Assembly: GCF_036884655.1 (NCBI RefSeq)
Contig: NC_088344.1
Location: 33,313,001 to 33,377,000 of the forward strand
Origin: Musa acuminata AAA Group
Lineage: Eukaryota; Streptophyta; Magnoliopsida; Zingiberales; Musaceae
Length of the DNA: 64,000 bases
Direction of reading: 5' to 3'
Shown here: positions 36,923-47,752 of the stretch, piece after piece
Numbering within the stretch: the first letter of the stretch is position 1
How the letters are laid out: each line of letters opens with the position of its first letter
Translations under genes and position numbers: made by a program
Notes under the pieces: generated by a model
Told to the model about the DNA's origin: nothing
Databases searched by the model: none
Seen by the model: only the letters and a program-made list of their open reading frames with translations

Positions 36923-39900
36923 TCATTCTTCGTCCTCTTCATCGTCACCATCCTCCTCATCAGTTTCCTTGAAACATGAAAATGAATAATTATCCAACAG
37001 TTGATCCATCTTGATAACAAAGAGGAGACAACCACCATATACAAGCTAAGCTAGGAGGAGGTAGATGGACAAGAGTAGATGCAACTATTCCCTGCCTAAA
37101 ACAGAATAACATTTAATGGAGAAGTGCAGTTCTTGTGCAAGTCCTCAACAATCATAAGACAATGGCCTACAATTCCAATCTCATGAATACTGTCCAATTT
37201 GAACTTGGATGGCAGCACAGATTTAAATGTTACCAAACAAATACATTCATACTGCAAATAATAGAATATTCACTGTAGCTAGTCATTTCAGTTGAATTCA
37301 AACATAACATAAGACAATGACCATTGCTCAATCTTATCGAGTAGCTGAAACCTATGACTAACATCATTAGTCAATAACAACCTAAAGTTCTTTAGTTTTA
37401 AAAGCAAAATAGACAATTTAGATGAGGCAATCTGAGAAACTAGTTTCAGAGTTTGGGTCATTTTCAACAAGTATATATTCTATATTTTGCCAAAACTATA
37501 GATGACGGGTTCAAATAGTCTTTGTAATGATACATAATGTGGACTACGCAAGGATGTCCCATAACAACGCACCACCTCTACAAGGGTGTAACTTCTGCAA
37601 AGGACACATGATATCAAGTTTGGACCATGATACTACACGTCACTACACAAGAGAAAACAGACTCTTTCGAACTTGATTACAACATAACAAGCTTGATTAC
37701 ATAAGGTTTAATTGTAATATTCTGTAGTTATCTTTGCTTATAGGTAACAGATTCGGCACCTTTCATCTAAAATACATAGTTTTCAAATATGAATTCCTTG
37801 AAAATCCTGTTAATACAATCTGACAAAATGACAGATGGGTTCTTTATGAACAATATTATAATGTAAATTTGAACAAAATCTAGAAAATTAATTTTCATGT
37901 TTTGGTAATTACAAGATCACAACGGTCAAACAAAATCTTCAGGTTGGTAATCCTAATACTAGAAAATAAATTTGAAAAATCTGTACTCTGCATTTTCCCT
38001 TGTTTGATTCAAGAAAATGAGCATTATTAATAAGACAAGTATAAAACATGGAAACAGGAAATGGAATTTAAATTTCTTCGGCATCTGAGATTACATAAGC
38101 AGTATTGGAATATGACTAGCCATTATTATGTGATAAAAAGGAGAGAAAATATACCTCTTCATCATCTTCCTCTCCATCAAAGTCATCCTCATCAGCTTCC
38201 TGTACCCATAAAATAAAAAAGTGAGAAGCATTGTCAGTTGAAAAAATTGCAATTCAAATGAGTGAAAGCAAAATTCTCAAGAAAGAGGGAGAAAAAAATA
38301 GGTAGACGGAGCAGAAACACGCTAGCTAGGAAAACATACATTGTTAAAGTATTTTAAGGGATTGGGCCAGAGGTCTTCCTTGATTATCTCAGCCACCTGC
38401 ATCAGAAATATAATAGCACAAGGCACTCAAAAGCTGTTCTTATTCAGTAGTCATGGTGATCTTCTGATAAGATAGTTCAATCAGATTTCAAAACAGGAAG
38501 CCGAACAAATGTCCATGACTAGTAGCGCAAAATCAGATACAATTTCACTCATCATCCAACCCAGTTATATAATACAAATAAAACCAACAATTAGTTTGAA
38601 AGAAAATCAAGAAACATTACCTCATCCATAACTCCTTCTGAGAGGTCCTTTTCTTGATTGTCATTAAACCAACTGAAGAAACTGTTCAAAAAAAGGGGAA
38701 AGCGATGGATTAGGAACTAAAGCCAGAGATATAAGAACTCCACCAATATGCTAAAGATCAATCAGTGACACCAATTTATTGATGCAACCTAACCTGGTCT
38801 GTATATCAATCATATAAAGGATTCCTCAAAGAAACATACAGTTAAAATTGAGGTTAAGGATTACCTTTGGCAGCTCAATATCTATACTTCTAACAGGGCC
38901 AAGAAAATATGCACAGACATGCAAGTGGGGCATGGCAGGGAACATACAAAGCCATGTGAACCCAACATTACCATGCTAGGGAAATCCAAACACTGTTTGG
39001 CTCATATAATACACATAAAAAGTATAAGTTGCTTGGTAATTTGCAAAGAATTATAACAAAATCAAAGTGAAAATGATGAACCAGCAAGGTGCAAATATCA
39101 AATGATGGTGCAAGTATAAGTTGCTTGGATAAAATGATGAACCAGCAAGGCGCAAATATCAAACACTGGAGCTGTAGAATAACTTTAGCGAAACATAAAA
39201 TTCAGATATAAACTCCATTTATGCCTACGCTACAATCATGCTCAATTTCCAAATACAACCCTTTCAGATAAGGGAGTTAAGAAAGCAGAAGTGGACAACT
39301 TCTGGGCACAAAGCAATCCATGAAATGAATTTTTTAGGGAAATAAGAACTTGGATGTTGACAGTCAAGAATTCTATGACTAGATGCCAAGAAACATTAGT
39401 GCTTGACTAGAAGGAGGAACCATTACAAGTAGATCCTGATATGAGAATGGCAGACACAAACATGACAACTCAAGTCATTGACCTCTAAATAACAGATCAC
39501 TAAGTTCTAAAATTTCGATGATTAAAATAAAAACATAACTAGCAATACAAATATCACCAAATACTAATTACTCAATGATGCAACATAGGATCACTCGTCA
39601 AACATTGTACAGACAAAAAAAAAAAGACAGTCAAGATCAACAGCCTCAACCTTTCCTCAGCAAAGAGCCGTTTGTTCCCCTTCTTCTTATGAGCATCACC
39701 ATTGGCAATATGTTCCTACAAATTTAAAAATACGTAAAAATCACACCTACAACTTGGATAAAAAAAATTAATAATGAAAACTTTGGGTGCTAACAAGAAT
39801 GGTTTGCTCTCACCATGCCCTCCTTCCACTTGATTGTTGTGCCAGTTACATTGGTTGTTCCTTCATCAGTGAATGAATATGTCTTTGTCAGTTTTGTGTC

Positions 39901-41371
39901 CTCAAAATATGGGTTATTGGAGAAGTTCTATAACTTGCAAAAAAAATTTCAATTGGTCATGGATAAAAATAGAAACGAAAAGAAACTGCAGATAATTATC
40001 GGGCTACCATTTTGGTGCTCAATAACTCACGAATGTAATGGAGTAGCCTGTCTTCATATCCTTAAAGTCTTCAACATCTAATGAACGCATGAACTTGAAA
40101 ATCTACATCAATGGAAATCATCAAATTCCAAAACCAGTGCATCTATTAGAAAATAAAACAAATTTCTAAATTTTTATCTGTTAAACTAAGGTTAAGGCAC
40201 AGGCTGTAATTCGAAAAGATATTATCAAAGTTAGCTATATTTTGGCATCCTTCATCATTAACAGCTTATATACCTCCTGGTCCTTTTCTGATAATAGATC
40301 GCCAAGAGCAGGATGACTCAAAAACTGCATACCATTAAGAACAAAGAAAAGATGAACTTTTAGAGATGGCACAAAAGAACATTTGACACAAAAATCAAAG
40401 AATTAAAAACTAAAATACCGCAGTTAACCAGAAGTCAGGGATATGTTTGATGATTTCAGCCCTCCTGACATAGACAGGTCTACGAATCTCATTGTATTTC
40501 TGTTCCACCTCAAAAACTTTATCACTTGCTTCCTCATTGATCTATTAAGAAAAATCTAAATCAGCATGTTGCGAAAATAGGCAAAACACATAATCTAAAA
40601 GTACTCTGAGGCAAGAATGTTAACATAAGTAAACAGTACAAAAGGATAAATGCACAAGACACTGAAGAAACCATTGAAAAGTAATCACATACTACAATAA
40701 TATAATGCCATTTTTCTCAGGTTCTTTGCAATTATCTACACAATGACAGTTATAGGCAAAAGAAAGAAATTAAAAGGAAGAAGAGGACAAACTATGTGTT
40801 CCTCCTACAAATAGTTCCAAGGAAGGTGAGAGAGCACAAGAAATCTGAACTAAGAAACAAAGCCTCCACCGCATCCTTATTACATGGGTAAAATTTCCAA
40901 AATCAGTATCATAGTTTCTCAGCAATTTCCTCGCAAAAAGCTGAAGCTTAATAACTATCCTTATTTCCTATCTTTATTTTCCTTACTTTAATAACTCTGC
41001 AAAGTTGGACACTGCGGTGAACCTAAAGGAATGAGAGGTGGGAACAATTTGGCAATCTAATCAACCATTTGCTAGCCCTCATAATTGATTCTCGACTCAA
41101 AGTAACAATGTTTCTAGACATTTGACAGCAAGAATCAGAATGACACAACCTTGTTATGCCAGATACACACATTTGAGGACTATATCCACTGTTATCCAAA
41201 CAAATGGAGAAACCAAGAAAGGTTTCACAGCAAGCTAACAATTTCCGACTTAGAGATATGTCAGAAGCAATATGTATTAACAACCTTACAAGCAACCTTA
41301 CTCTGCTCCAAATAATAAACTTTCATCCATCTAAGATCATAAAACGACGAACATTGCAACGTGACCGAAAC

Positions 41372-41406
<35 letters not shown>

Positions 41407-41825
41407 CCCGTCATCTAGAAACACCAGCGTGCGCGATTACCCAATTCAGGGACCAAAAGAGAGGAATCCTCAAGCGAGTCTATACAATCATGTGGACAAC
41501 AAACTATCCCATCGAAAAGTTCTCAACTTTGAACAAGAAACGATACGAATCAGACAATCAATCATCATAAATTAAAAGAAAAATAGAGAACATTTAAAGA
41601 ATCAAATACGACGGCAACTTTAAAAAGGAGAGATGGAGAGAGGGGTTAAGATTTAAAAAAAAAGGTCTTTTTTTTGGCACAAGGAAGCATTACCTTCTCC
41701 AGCTCGTCTTGGATCTCCTGGAGCTTCTCGATGGAGAGGACGAGCTCGCCGTCGATATGCTCGGGTTCCGCACCATCGGCTCCTTCCTCCGCGACCTTCG
41801 ACTTCTTCCCCTTGTCGGCTCCCAT
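36923..41825 (-). CDS. NRP: NAP1-related protein (NRP, SET/TAF-I-type histone chaperone)
   Basis: Nuclear histone chaperone for H2A-H2B, homologous to animal SET; in Arabidopsis NRP1/NRP2 act in chromatin assembly, recombination and root growth. Exons on minus: 41694-41825, 40419-40541, 40274-40324, 40031-40102, 39814-39927, 39651-39715, 38621-38681, 38340-38396, 38155-38199, 36923-36967; all in phase, 254 residues, family-typical. Order of features: a short basic N-terminus ([10 protein letters not shown]), the dimerisation helix ([20 protein letters not shown]), the earmuff domain ([46 protein letters not shown]) and an acidic tail of Asp/Glu split over the last two exons, ending EEDEE. A (GA)n tract sits in the first intron. 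Start chosen as the ATG at 41823-41825, the only one giving the family N-terminus. Confidence 0.96.
41371..41405. repeat. (GA)n microsatellite in NRP intron 1
   Basis: About 34 bp of GA with one AAAG interruption, in the first intron about 290 bp downstream of exon 1. Confidence 0.9.
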
Positions 41826-41849
41826 CTCCTCTCCGCCGACGCCTTCGAG

Positions 41850-42164
41850 ACCCTAACCCTAATTGACCTGCTCTTCTTCTCGTCGGCTGAGGAGACCAAA
41901 CCTTCGATGGATACCGGACGCGAGAGCGAGAGCGAGAGCGACCTGCCTCCCTCCCTCTCTATCTCTACCTATATATACACCTTCCCGTCGCTGTTTGCTG
42001 GAGTTTCCCGTCACCACCTGTGGTAACATTAACTCGGTAGCGTCTCATCTGCACCGTCCAATCTCTGGGTCCGGGTACCTCTAACGGTAGAGATCGTTCT
42101 CCAGCGGGCAAGTGGGTCCCACGCGGTGGGCAGGCAGCGGGAGATATTTAAAACCCTAACCCTA
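41850..42164 (-). promoter_or_regulatory. NRP promoter: TATA box and telo boxes
   Basis: On the minus strand a TATATATA sequence at 41970-41977 lies about 145 bp upstream of the NRP start codon, a reasonable TATA position if the leader is a little over 100 bases. CCCTAACCCTAA lies in the leader (41851-41862). A second telomere-type motif, AAACCCTAACCCTAA, is at 42151-42165. Telo boxes are frequent in promoters of plant translation and chromatin genes expressed in dividing cells. Confidence 0.6.
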
Positions 42165-42725
42165 AGGGAGCCGCCTTTTGTAGCCGTTGGATGGACGAAG
42201 CTGATGATGATCATGATTTCTTGTATCCTTCAGGGGGATGAATGATCATTACATCCACAATTATTTGTGGCTCTCTTTTTGAGGAATTGCTCTGCAATTA
42301 TTACACCATATAAATCATTACATAACTAATTATGATTATGATTATTATTTTTGGTTCCAATTATTTTCACCATTTTATTTTTTGGGAAAATAAAAATGTT
42401 TTAACAAACAAAATATTACTATTATTATTACAAACAAAATAATATAAGATTAAAAAAAGGTTGCAAGCTGGATTAAATAATAATATGACTAGATAAATAT
42501 CTACATATTCAAAATATAAAATTAATAAATAATTATATAACATGAGAAAATAATACTGACAATCTTAAATTAAAGCCACTTCCAAATGTTATTCATCAAT
42601 CAAGTGTATCTCAAAAATTGCACCAAATCATAACCTTGTGGATGAGCATTCTGATGTCATATTAAGGCATTAAAGAGATTTGATGAATCCATGAAAAGTT
42701 TCCAGCCCGACCCATTACTTTTATT

Positions 42726-42728
<3 letters not shown>

Positions 42729-42767
<39 letters not shown>
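42729..42767. repeat. (TA)n microsatellite
   Basis: About 38 bp of TA, followed by a stretch rich in CGATATATCGATAC-type palindromes (42790-42815). Confidence 0.9.
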
Positions 42768-42770
<3 letters not shown>

Positions 42771-43217
42771 CTAGTTAGTCGTTAGTACGATACATATCGA
42801 TATATCGATACATAGTATGTACTAACCTACTAGCACACGGTACAATGGAGTGTACTGACTAACTGATATATACTACTCAACTAACTGATATATACTACTC
42901 ATATCGATTTCTTGTTAGATCGGTATATATATTAAACCTTAATCATTGAAAATATTATTTATAATCAAAAATTAATGTTTGTTTTTGACTAAAATTAAAA
43001 ATAAAATATCACTTGTAATTAGTGAAATTTATGATATATTTTTTTTACCGTTTATATCAACTATGAGAAGAGCTAAATGTGCTACATTATGAATACTATT
43101 TAAGAAAATCTCATCGATATAGTCGACCAACAATTAATGACCAGATCTTACTTTCTCAAGAAAAATGTCAAAATTAGTAGCAATTAATTCCTTTGATGTT
43201 TCATCTAAATAGATACA

Positions 43218-43824
43218 TTATACATTTTGCATTGCCAAATAACAGCTTTCAAGAGCAAAATTAGTTATCATCCCTAAAGATAGCTTATGCCTTGCACTCA
43301 AAAAGCTTTGCTCCTTGATTTCAAGTGATGTATTTCTAAGTTCTAACTCATTTTTTCTCCCTAATAGTCTCATATAATAATCCTGGACTAATTACATATT
43401 ACTCTCTATAATTAACTAACTTTAATATTTTGATCTCTATATTTTTAAAAATTATATTGAGATCCCTATACTTATGAAAGTGAAATATTTAATTATAATT
43501 TTCTTTACGTCGTTAACATATATTGATGAAAATATCACACGTGCTTAGCAGTAAATCGAAGTAGGTAAAGTCAGCATATGATCAATGATAAATCCTATAG
43601 TATTTCTATCAGTAGAGTCAATAACTTAAGAGAAACATGGTTAAATGTTTCATTTTGATAAATATAGAGAATTCGATGTAACTTTTAAAAGTATAAGGAT
43701 CAAAATGTTAAATGTAACTAATTATAATGAATAATTTATAATTAGCCCAATAATCCTTTACTCTTTTAAGATAAAACTTCTCTAACTATCTTATAGAGTG
43801 ATTGATACCAGGGGAAACATCATC
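43218..43824 (-). pseudogene. Decayed reading frame of unknown origin, interrupted by a MITE
   Basis: On the minus strand, 43824-43750 and 43383-43218 form one frame once the MITE and one target copy are removed. It gives FYLKRVKDYYMRLLG, then NELELRNTSLEIKEQ, then LGMITNFALESCYLAMQN, with one in-frame stop (about 43790) before the MITE and a stop at the end. The composition looks protein-like, with a charged helix, but I do not recognise the family. It could be chance in AT-rich DNA. Confidence 0.3.
43384..43749. mobile_element. MITE with about 110-bp terminal inverted repeats
   Basis: The left end TGGACTAATTACATATTACT matches the reverse complement of the right end, TGGGCTAATTATAAATTATT. 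The inverted similarity continues through ATTTTGATC, TATACTTTTAAAA-like and ATATTTATCAAAATGAAA-like blocks for roughly 110 bp. ATAATCC flanks both sides (43377-43383 and 43750-43756), a 7-bp (possibly 8-bp) target duplication. Length is 366 bp with no coding capacity. TSD length and foldback form suit a hAT-like or similar MITE; the superfamily is not certain. Confidence 0.85.
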
Positions 43825-46678
43825 AAGTCATTTGATTGAATGATTGACATAACCTAATATTAGAGAAAAAATAGAGGTCTTTTCCATCATTTACTTTCAC
43901 TAAGTTTTTCCTTATTTAATCCAACATCTTTTACTTAAAACAATAACAGAATAGATATAAATGCAAAAAGAAGGAATTTTTTGAGAAAATTTTCTAAGAG
44001 ATGCATCTTAGAACCTCAAATTGAACTATTTCCAATGGATTAATTAATTAGAAAAAGCTTTTATGGTTGCAAACGAACAAATCACCTTCTTTTCCCAATC
44101 CAATGTATTGGCCACATTGATAATTTTAATTGAGTCAATGATACATAAATGGTTGTCATTTCATCATCCGGTGGAGTTCTTGTTGCATTCGATGAACCTC
44201 AAATAGATTATTTATGTCCAATTAGACACATCGACAGCAAAAAAACCTTTGTTTCCTATAGGTAAAGGATTTTAGCACACTGATCTTAACATTGTTGCTT
44301 AAGGTTAATATCAGTGACAAATGCTTTTAGAGGATGTTCTTAATGACAAAAGGTTATATAGTTCATAACTAATTCTTCTTTTATGATGGATCTCAAATGA
44401 TTTATCTTGATTAATTAGAGACATAAATAGTAAATCGACCTTCAATCATAAGAACCGGTTGACGTCTATAATCATAGATAAAATATTTTAATACATAGAA
44501 AGCTTATTCTTAATCACAAAAAATGTTCATTATCTCAATAAAATACTTGTTTTAACAAAAAATAGAGATATATACTCGTATTTAGAGAGACATTTTCATC
44601 ATTTAGATTATTATATATATATCATACGAAAAATATAATTAAAAATTCACATTAGTGTATTTGTCTATTTATTTTTTTTGAACAACTCAAGTTTCCCATT
44701 ATCTTTCACTTCTAAGTTCAACAAATTTAAATCTATTTTATCTATATAGTGTATATTTCTCCTCGAAGTAAATAAAAAAAAAAAGAGGCATTGGATTGCT
44801 TATATAGTGATTAAAATAAATTATCTTTTGTGGGCAATTTGAGGAAGATGGTAATGGGACATCATTATGGTTAACCAATCATTTAATTCACCATCAAAAT
44901 TTCCAAAGGCATTTCTTTGATTTGATAGCATGTGAGCTAAAGCAGCTCATCCACATCTCTGCCTTCTCAAATAATTAGTTGATGACCACATAGCAAAAGA
45001 ATTTTGACCCCCCCCACCCCCCCAATCAATCAACTTAATGCAAATCAAAATCAAGCATTAAATTGTTAGAGAACTATTAGCTTCTAACAGTAGGATTTTT
45101 TTCTTTTTGTCACAACGTGGACTTAATGTGCCTCACATCACATCTAATGACAATGAACCTTGACAAGTGCAATAGTGATAATTTTGACGTGGCACCATTT
45201 TGGTTTTATTGTATCCATCACCTATGGCTTGGTTAGGTTGGGGGTGGGGTGGTGTCAACAACTAATTTATAATCCTAAGGTCTCCATCTTGTTATGTGTC
45301 ACATTATCAAAGAAGAGATTGATAAAGAAGTATTTTTCAGTTGCATAATAATATCAAATGATATTATTGTATTCTATTTTAGCAAAAATGATATATATTT
45401 TTTTCGAGCTTATTGATATTGAGAAGGTTTGGATTATGTGCTTGATAAAGTGAGTGATATATAATATTTAATTCCTTTAAATCTTTTTTATTTGAAATAT
45501 TAGGTTTTATTTTATGTTAAAAGTATTAGATTATATGATTATATCTAATTAGATAAGATACATTATGAATATGATTAGATTCTATTATGGTTATCGGTCA
45601 ATAAAAAGAATAACTATTATAGCAAGATTCCTTATGATACAACCAAGTAACTTTTCCAATTACATAACATGATTAAGAGATTATAGATCTTTTTTCAGTA
45701 ATTTTTTTTTATTCCTAAATCTATTGATCATTGTGATTATATGAAAGATAGGAAGAGAGAAGTCCGTCATTCTAATTCTCCTTTTGTTTTCCTGAACAAG
45801 TATCTATTATAAATTTAGATATATTGTTATTTGATTTGACATTAAAATTTTTCACACAATAATAGGTTCTTATGCTTAAAAGAAAAGAAAGCTCTGACTT
45901 TGTGTGCAATTCTGACAACTGCATATCAGTAGTATATTGGGGAAGGACTTTTTTCCCCTTTGTTGGGAGAAAGAATTCCATGTTCTTCATCATTCAGGAT
46001 CAAGAAGCATACAGCAGCATGATTAACTTCATCTCCTCACTAGCTAGGAGATGCAGTACTCATTGACGTTCTTGTGCTTACAGCAGCAAGGAAATGTTGG
46101 TCAGCATGAGAGAGAAAGGATGAAGAAGCTTCACATATGACATTCCCAGTACAGTCTTTCTCGTCCTTGTGTTCTTCATCCGAGTCGATAGACATCCTCG
46201 AGGTGCATGCAACAGGAATGTACACCCAACGCATTGACCACATTCATGACAGACCACTGCATGCAGTAAGCGGTCACAGAGAATCCAATTTGATGATTTG
46301 TTTTCTAGACAAACTTGAAGTGCATGGAGATGAGACACTGTTCGTGATCTGTAGTTGGTGTCAGCACATGAACATGATCTCTCATCACGCCACTGGCTGT
46401 GTGTGTCATCCATGCAAGGTCATCATGTCGTGTTCGACAAGGAGCAAGACACTCAATGATCTAGCACAAGTATACTACACTTATATGAGTACATGAATCC
46501 TCCTTCGCCCCACATATCTTATACAGGCTGAACAAAGCTCACACCACTCAAACTGAAGAAGAGGATCGAAGATGACAATTAGTCCGATGTTGTGATTGCA
46601 GCAAACTTTGCGTGATAGGGTTCGTGTGAAGTTCGTTGGAATTTACACCTTGAGCTATTTCTGTGATCCGATCTCCCT

Positions 46679-47752
46679 CTATAGCAACTCAGCGGCAGCG
46701 TCGCATAGTGGGATGTCAACCGGGCATGCTCCTCCCTGTTCGAAGGTTTCGTCAAAGAGCCATGTCTCGAGCAAGGAAATGGGGATCGGAGCTTCGGTGG
46801 CCAGCTTGATCTGGCGTTGGAAAAGGCTGCTCTCCGATACCTCGGGCGTCGACGTCTCCATCTTGAACAATGAGTCGAGTCCCTCCGGCGATACTTCGGC
46901 GCTCTTGCTTGCCATCGTAGCCGAGCCCTCGGTGGAGGCTGAGCCGGCGCCACCCACCATGTCGCTTGCCGAAGCAGCTCGCGTCTTCGGGGAATTCTTC
47001 ATCCATCCTTCGAGTAATCGAGAGATGTTCTCGGTGCTCGAGGCGTAGGTGGTAGTGGTGGCGGATGATGCGCCGGCGTGCGGATTCTGCAGGGACAGGG
47101 CCTCGCCGAGGGCTTGCTTGGCCATGTGGATGTCGGTTTGGACCGTCGTCTCCCACAGGCCTTTGGAGAAGGGGTAGTAGTTCGCCGAGAGAACAGCGTT
47201 CATGGTACCGTCGTCTTGGCCGCCCTGGATCTTCCTCAGCTTCTTCTTCAGATGGGTGTTCCAGAAGTTCTTGATGTCGTTGTCCGTCCTCTCCGGGAGA
47301 TACGAAGCTATGGCTGCCCATCTGCATGCACGATCAGATCTCAATTACAGAGCCGGCCGGGCGGACAAAGGGATTCACACATTGGGATGCACCTGTTGCC
47401 GAGAAGAGCTTGGAGATGGATGATGAGCCTCTCCTCCTGATCTGTGAAGTTGCCGCGCTTGATGCCCGGCCTGAGGTAATTAGTCCAACGAAGCCTGCAA
47501 CTCTTGCTGCATCGCATCAGACCTGGCCGTAGAAAAGGACAAAGGACTCGATCAAATCCCTGAAACCCTTCAGATCTAAGCACCCGAGTTCATGGAACAT
47601 GTCGAAGGAGCTCGATCACCTGTGTTGGTAGGCACAGCTCTCCAGTTGCCAGGGCCATGCTCCTGGATATAGGAGACAAGGACCAGGTCCTCTTCCGGAG
47701 TCCATGGCCCCTTCTTCACCCCTACTTTATCGCAGCAAGGTGGTCTTCCCAT
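46679..47752 (-). CDS. R2R3-MYB transcription factor, subgroup 1 (MYB30/60/94/96 group)
   Basis: Nuclear regulator; subgroup 1 members control stomatal function, cuticular wax, drought and defence responses. Exons on minus: 47620-47752, 47393-47522, 46679-47321; in phase, 301 residues, with the usual two introns in the MYB repeats. It starts [18 protein letters not shown]2 carries [20 protein letters not shown] and R3 ends [20 protein letters not shown]. Outside the DNA-binding region are two subgroup-1 signatures: [13 protein letters not shown] and, near the end, [12 protein letters not shown]. The R2 helix reads [12 protein letters not shown], where most relatives have LLRCSKSC. The 5' flank (47.75-48.0 kb) carries a (CA)n run. 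It is close to MYB60/MYB306-type proteins; orthology is not settled. Confidence 0.95.

Larger units (their letters stand above)
42215..46678. other. Spacer between NRP and MYB, AT-rich, with transposon debris
   Basis: Very AT-rich 4.4 kb. It holds a (TA)n tract, a short duplication (AACTGATATATACTACTC twice, about 42861-42900), the MITE and split reading frame listed separately, and a run of Cs with A/T interruptions at 45009-45027. The 46.0-46.5 kb part is probably the MYB 3' flank. I recognise no gene. Confidence 0.5.

Noticed and set aside
45009..45255. C-rich (45009-45027) and G-rich (45240-45254) runs as ends of an inverted-repeat element
   Set aside because: The inverted similarity is limited to the homopolymer-like runs; no flanking duplication or extended TIR was found.
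46078..46496. Overlapping frames of 111-119 residues on both strands
   Set aside because: They lie in the probable 3' flank of the MYB gene, have no recognisable domain and no exon-like borders.
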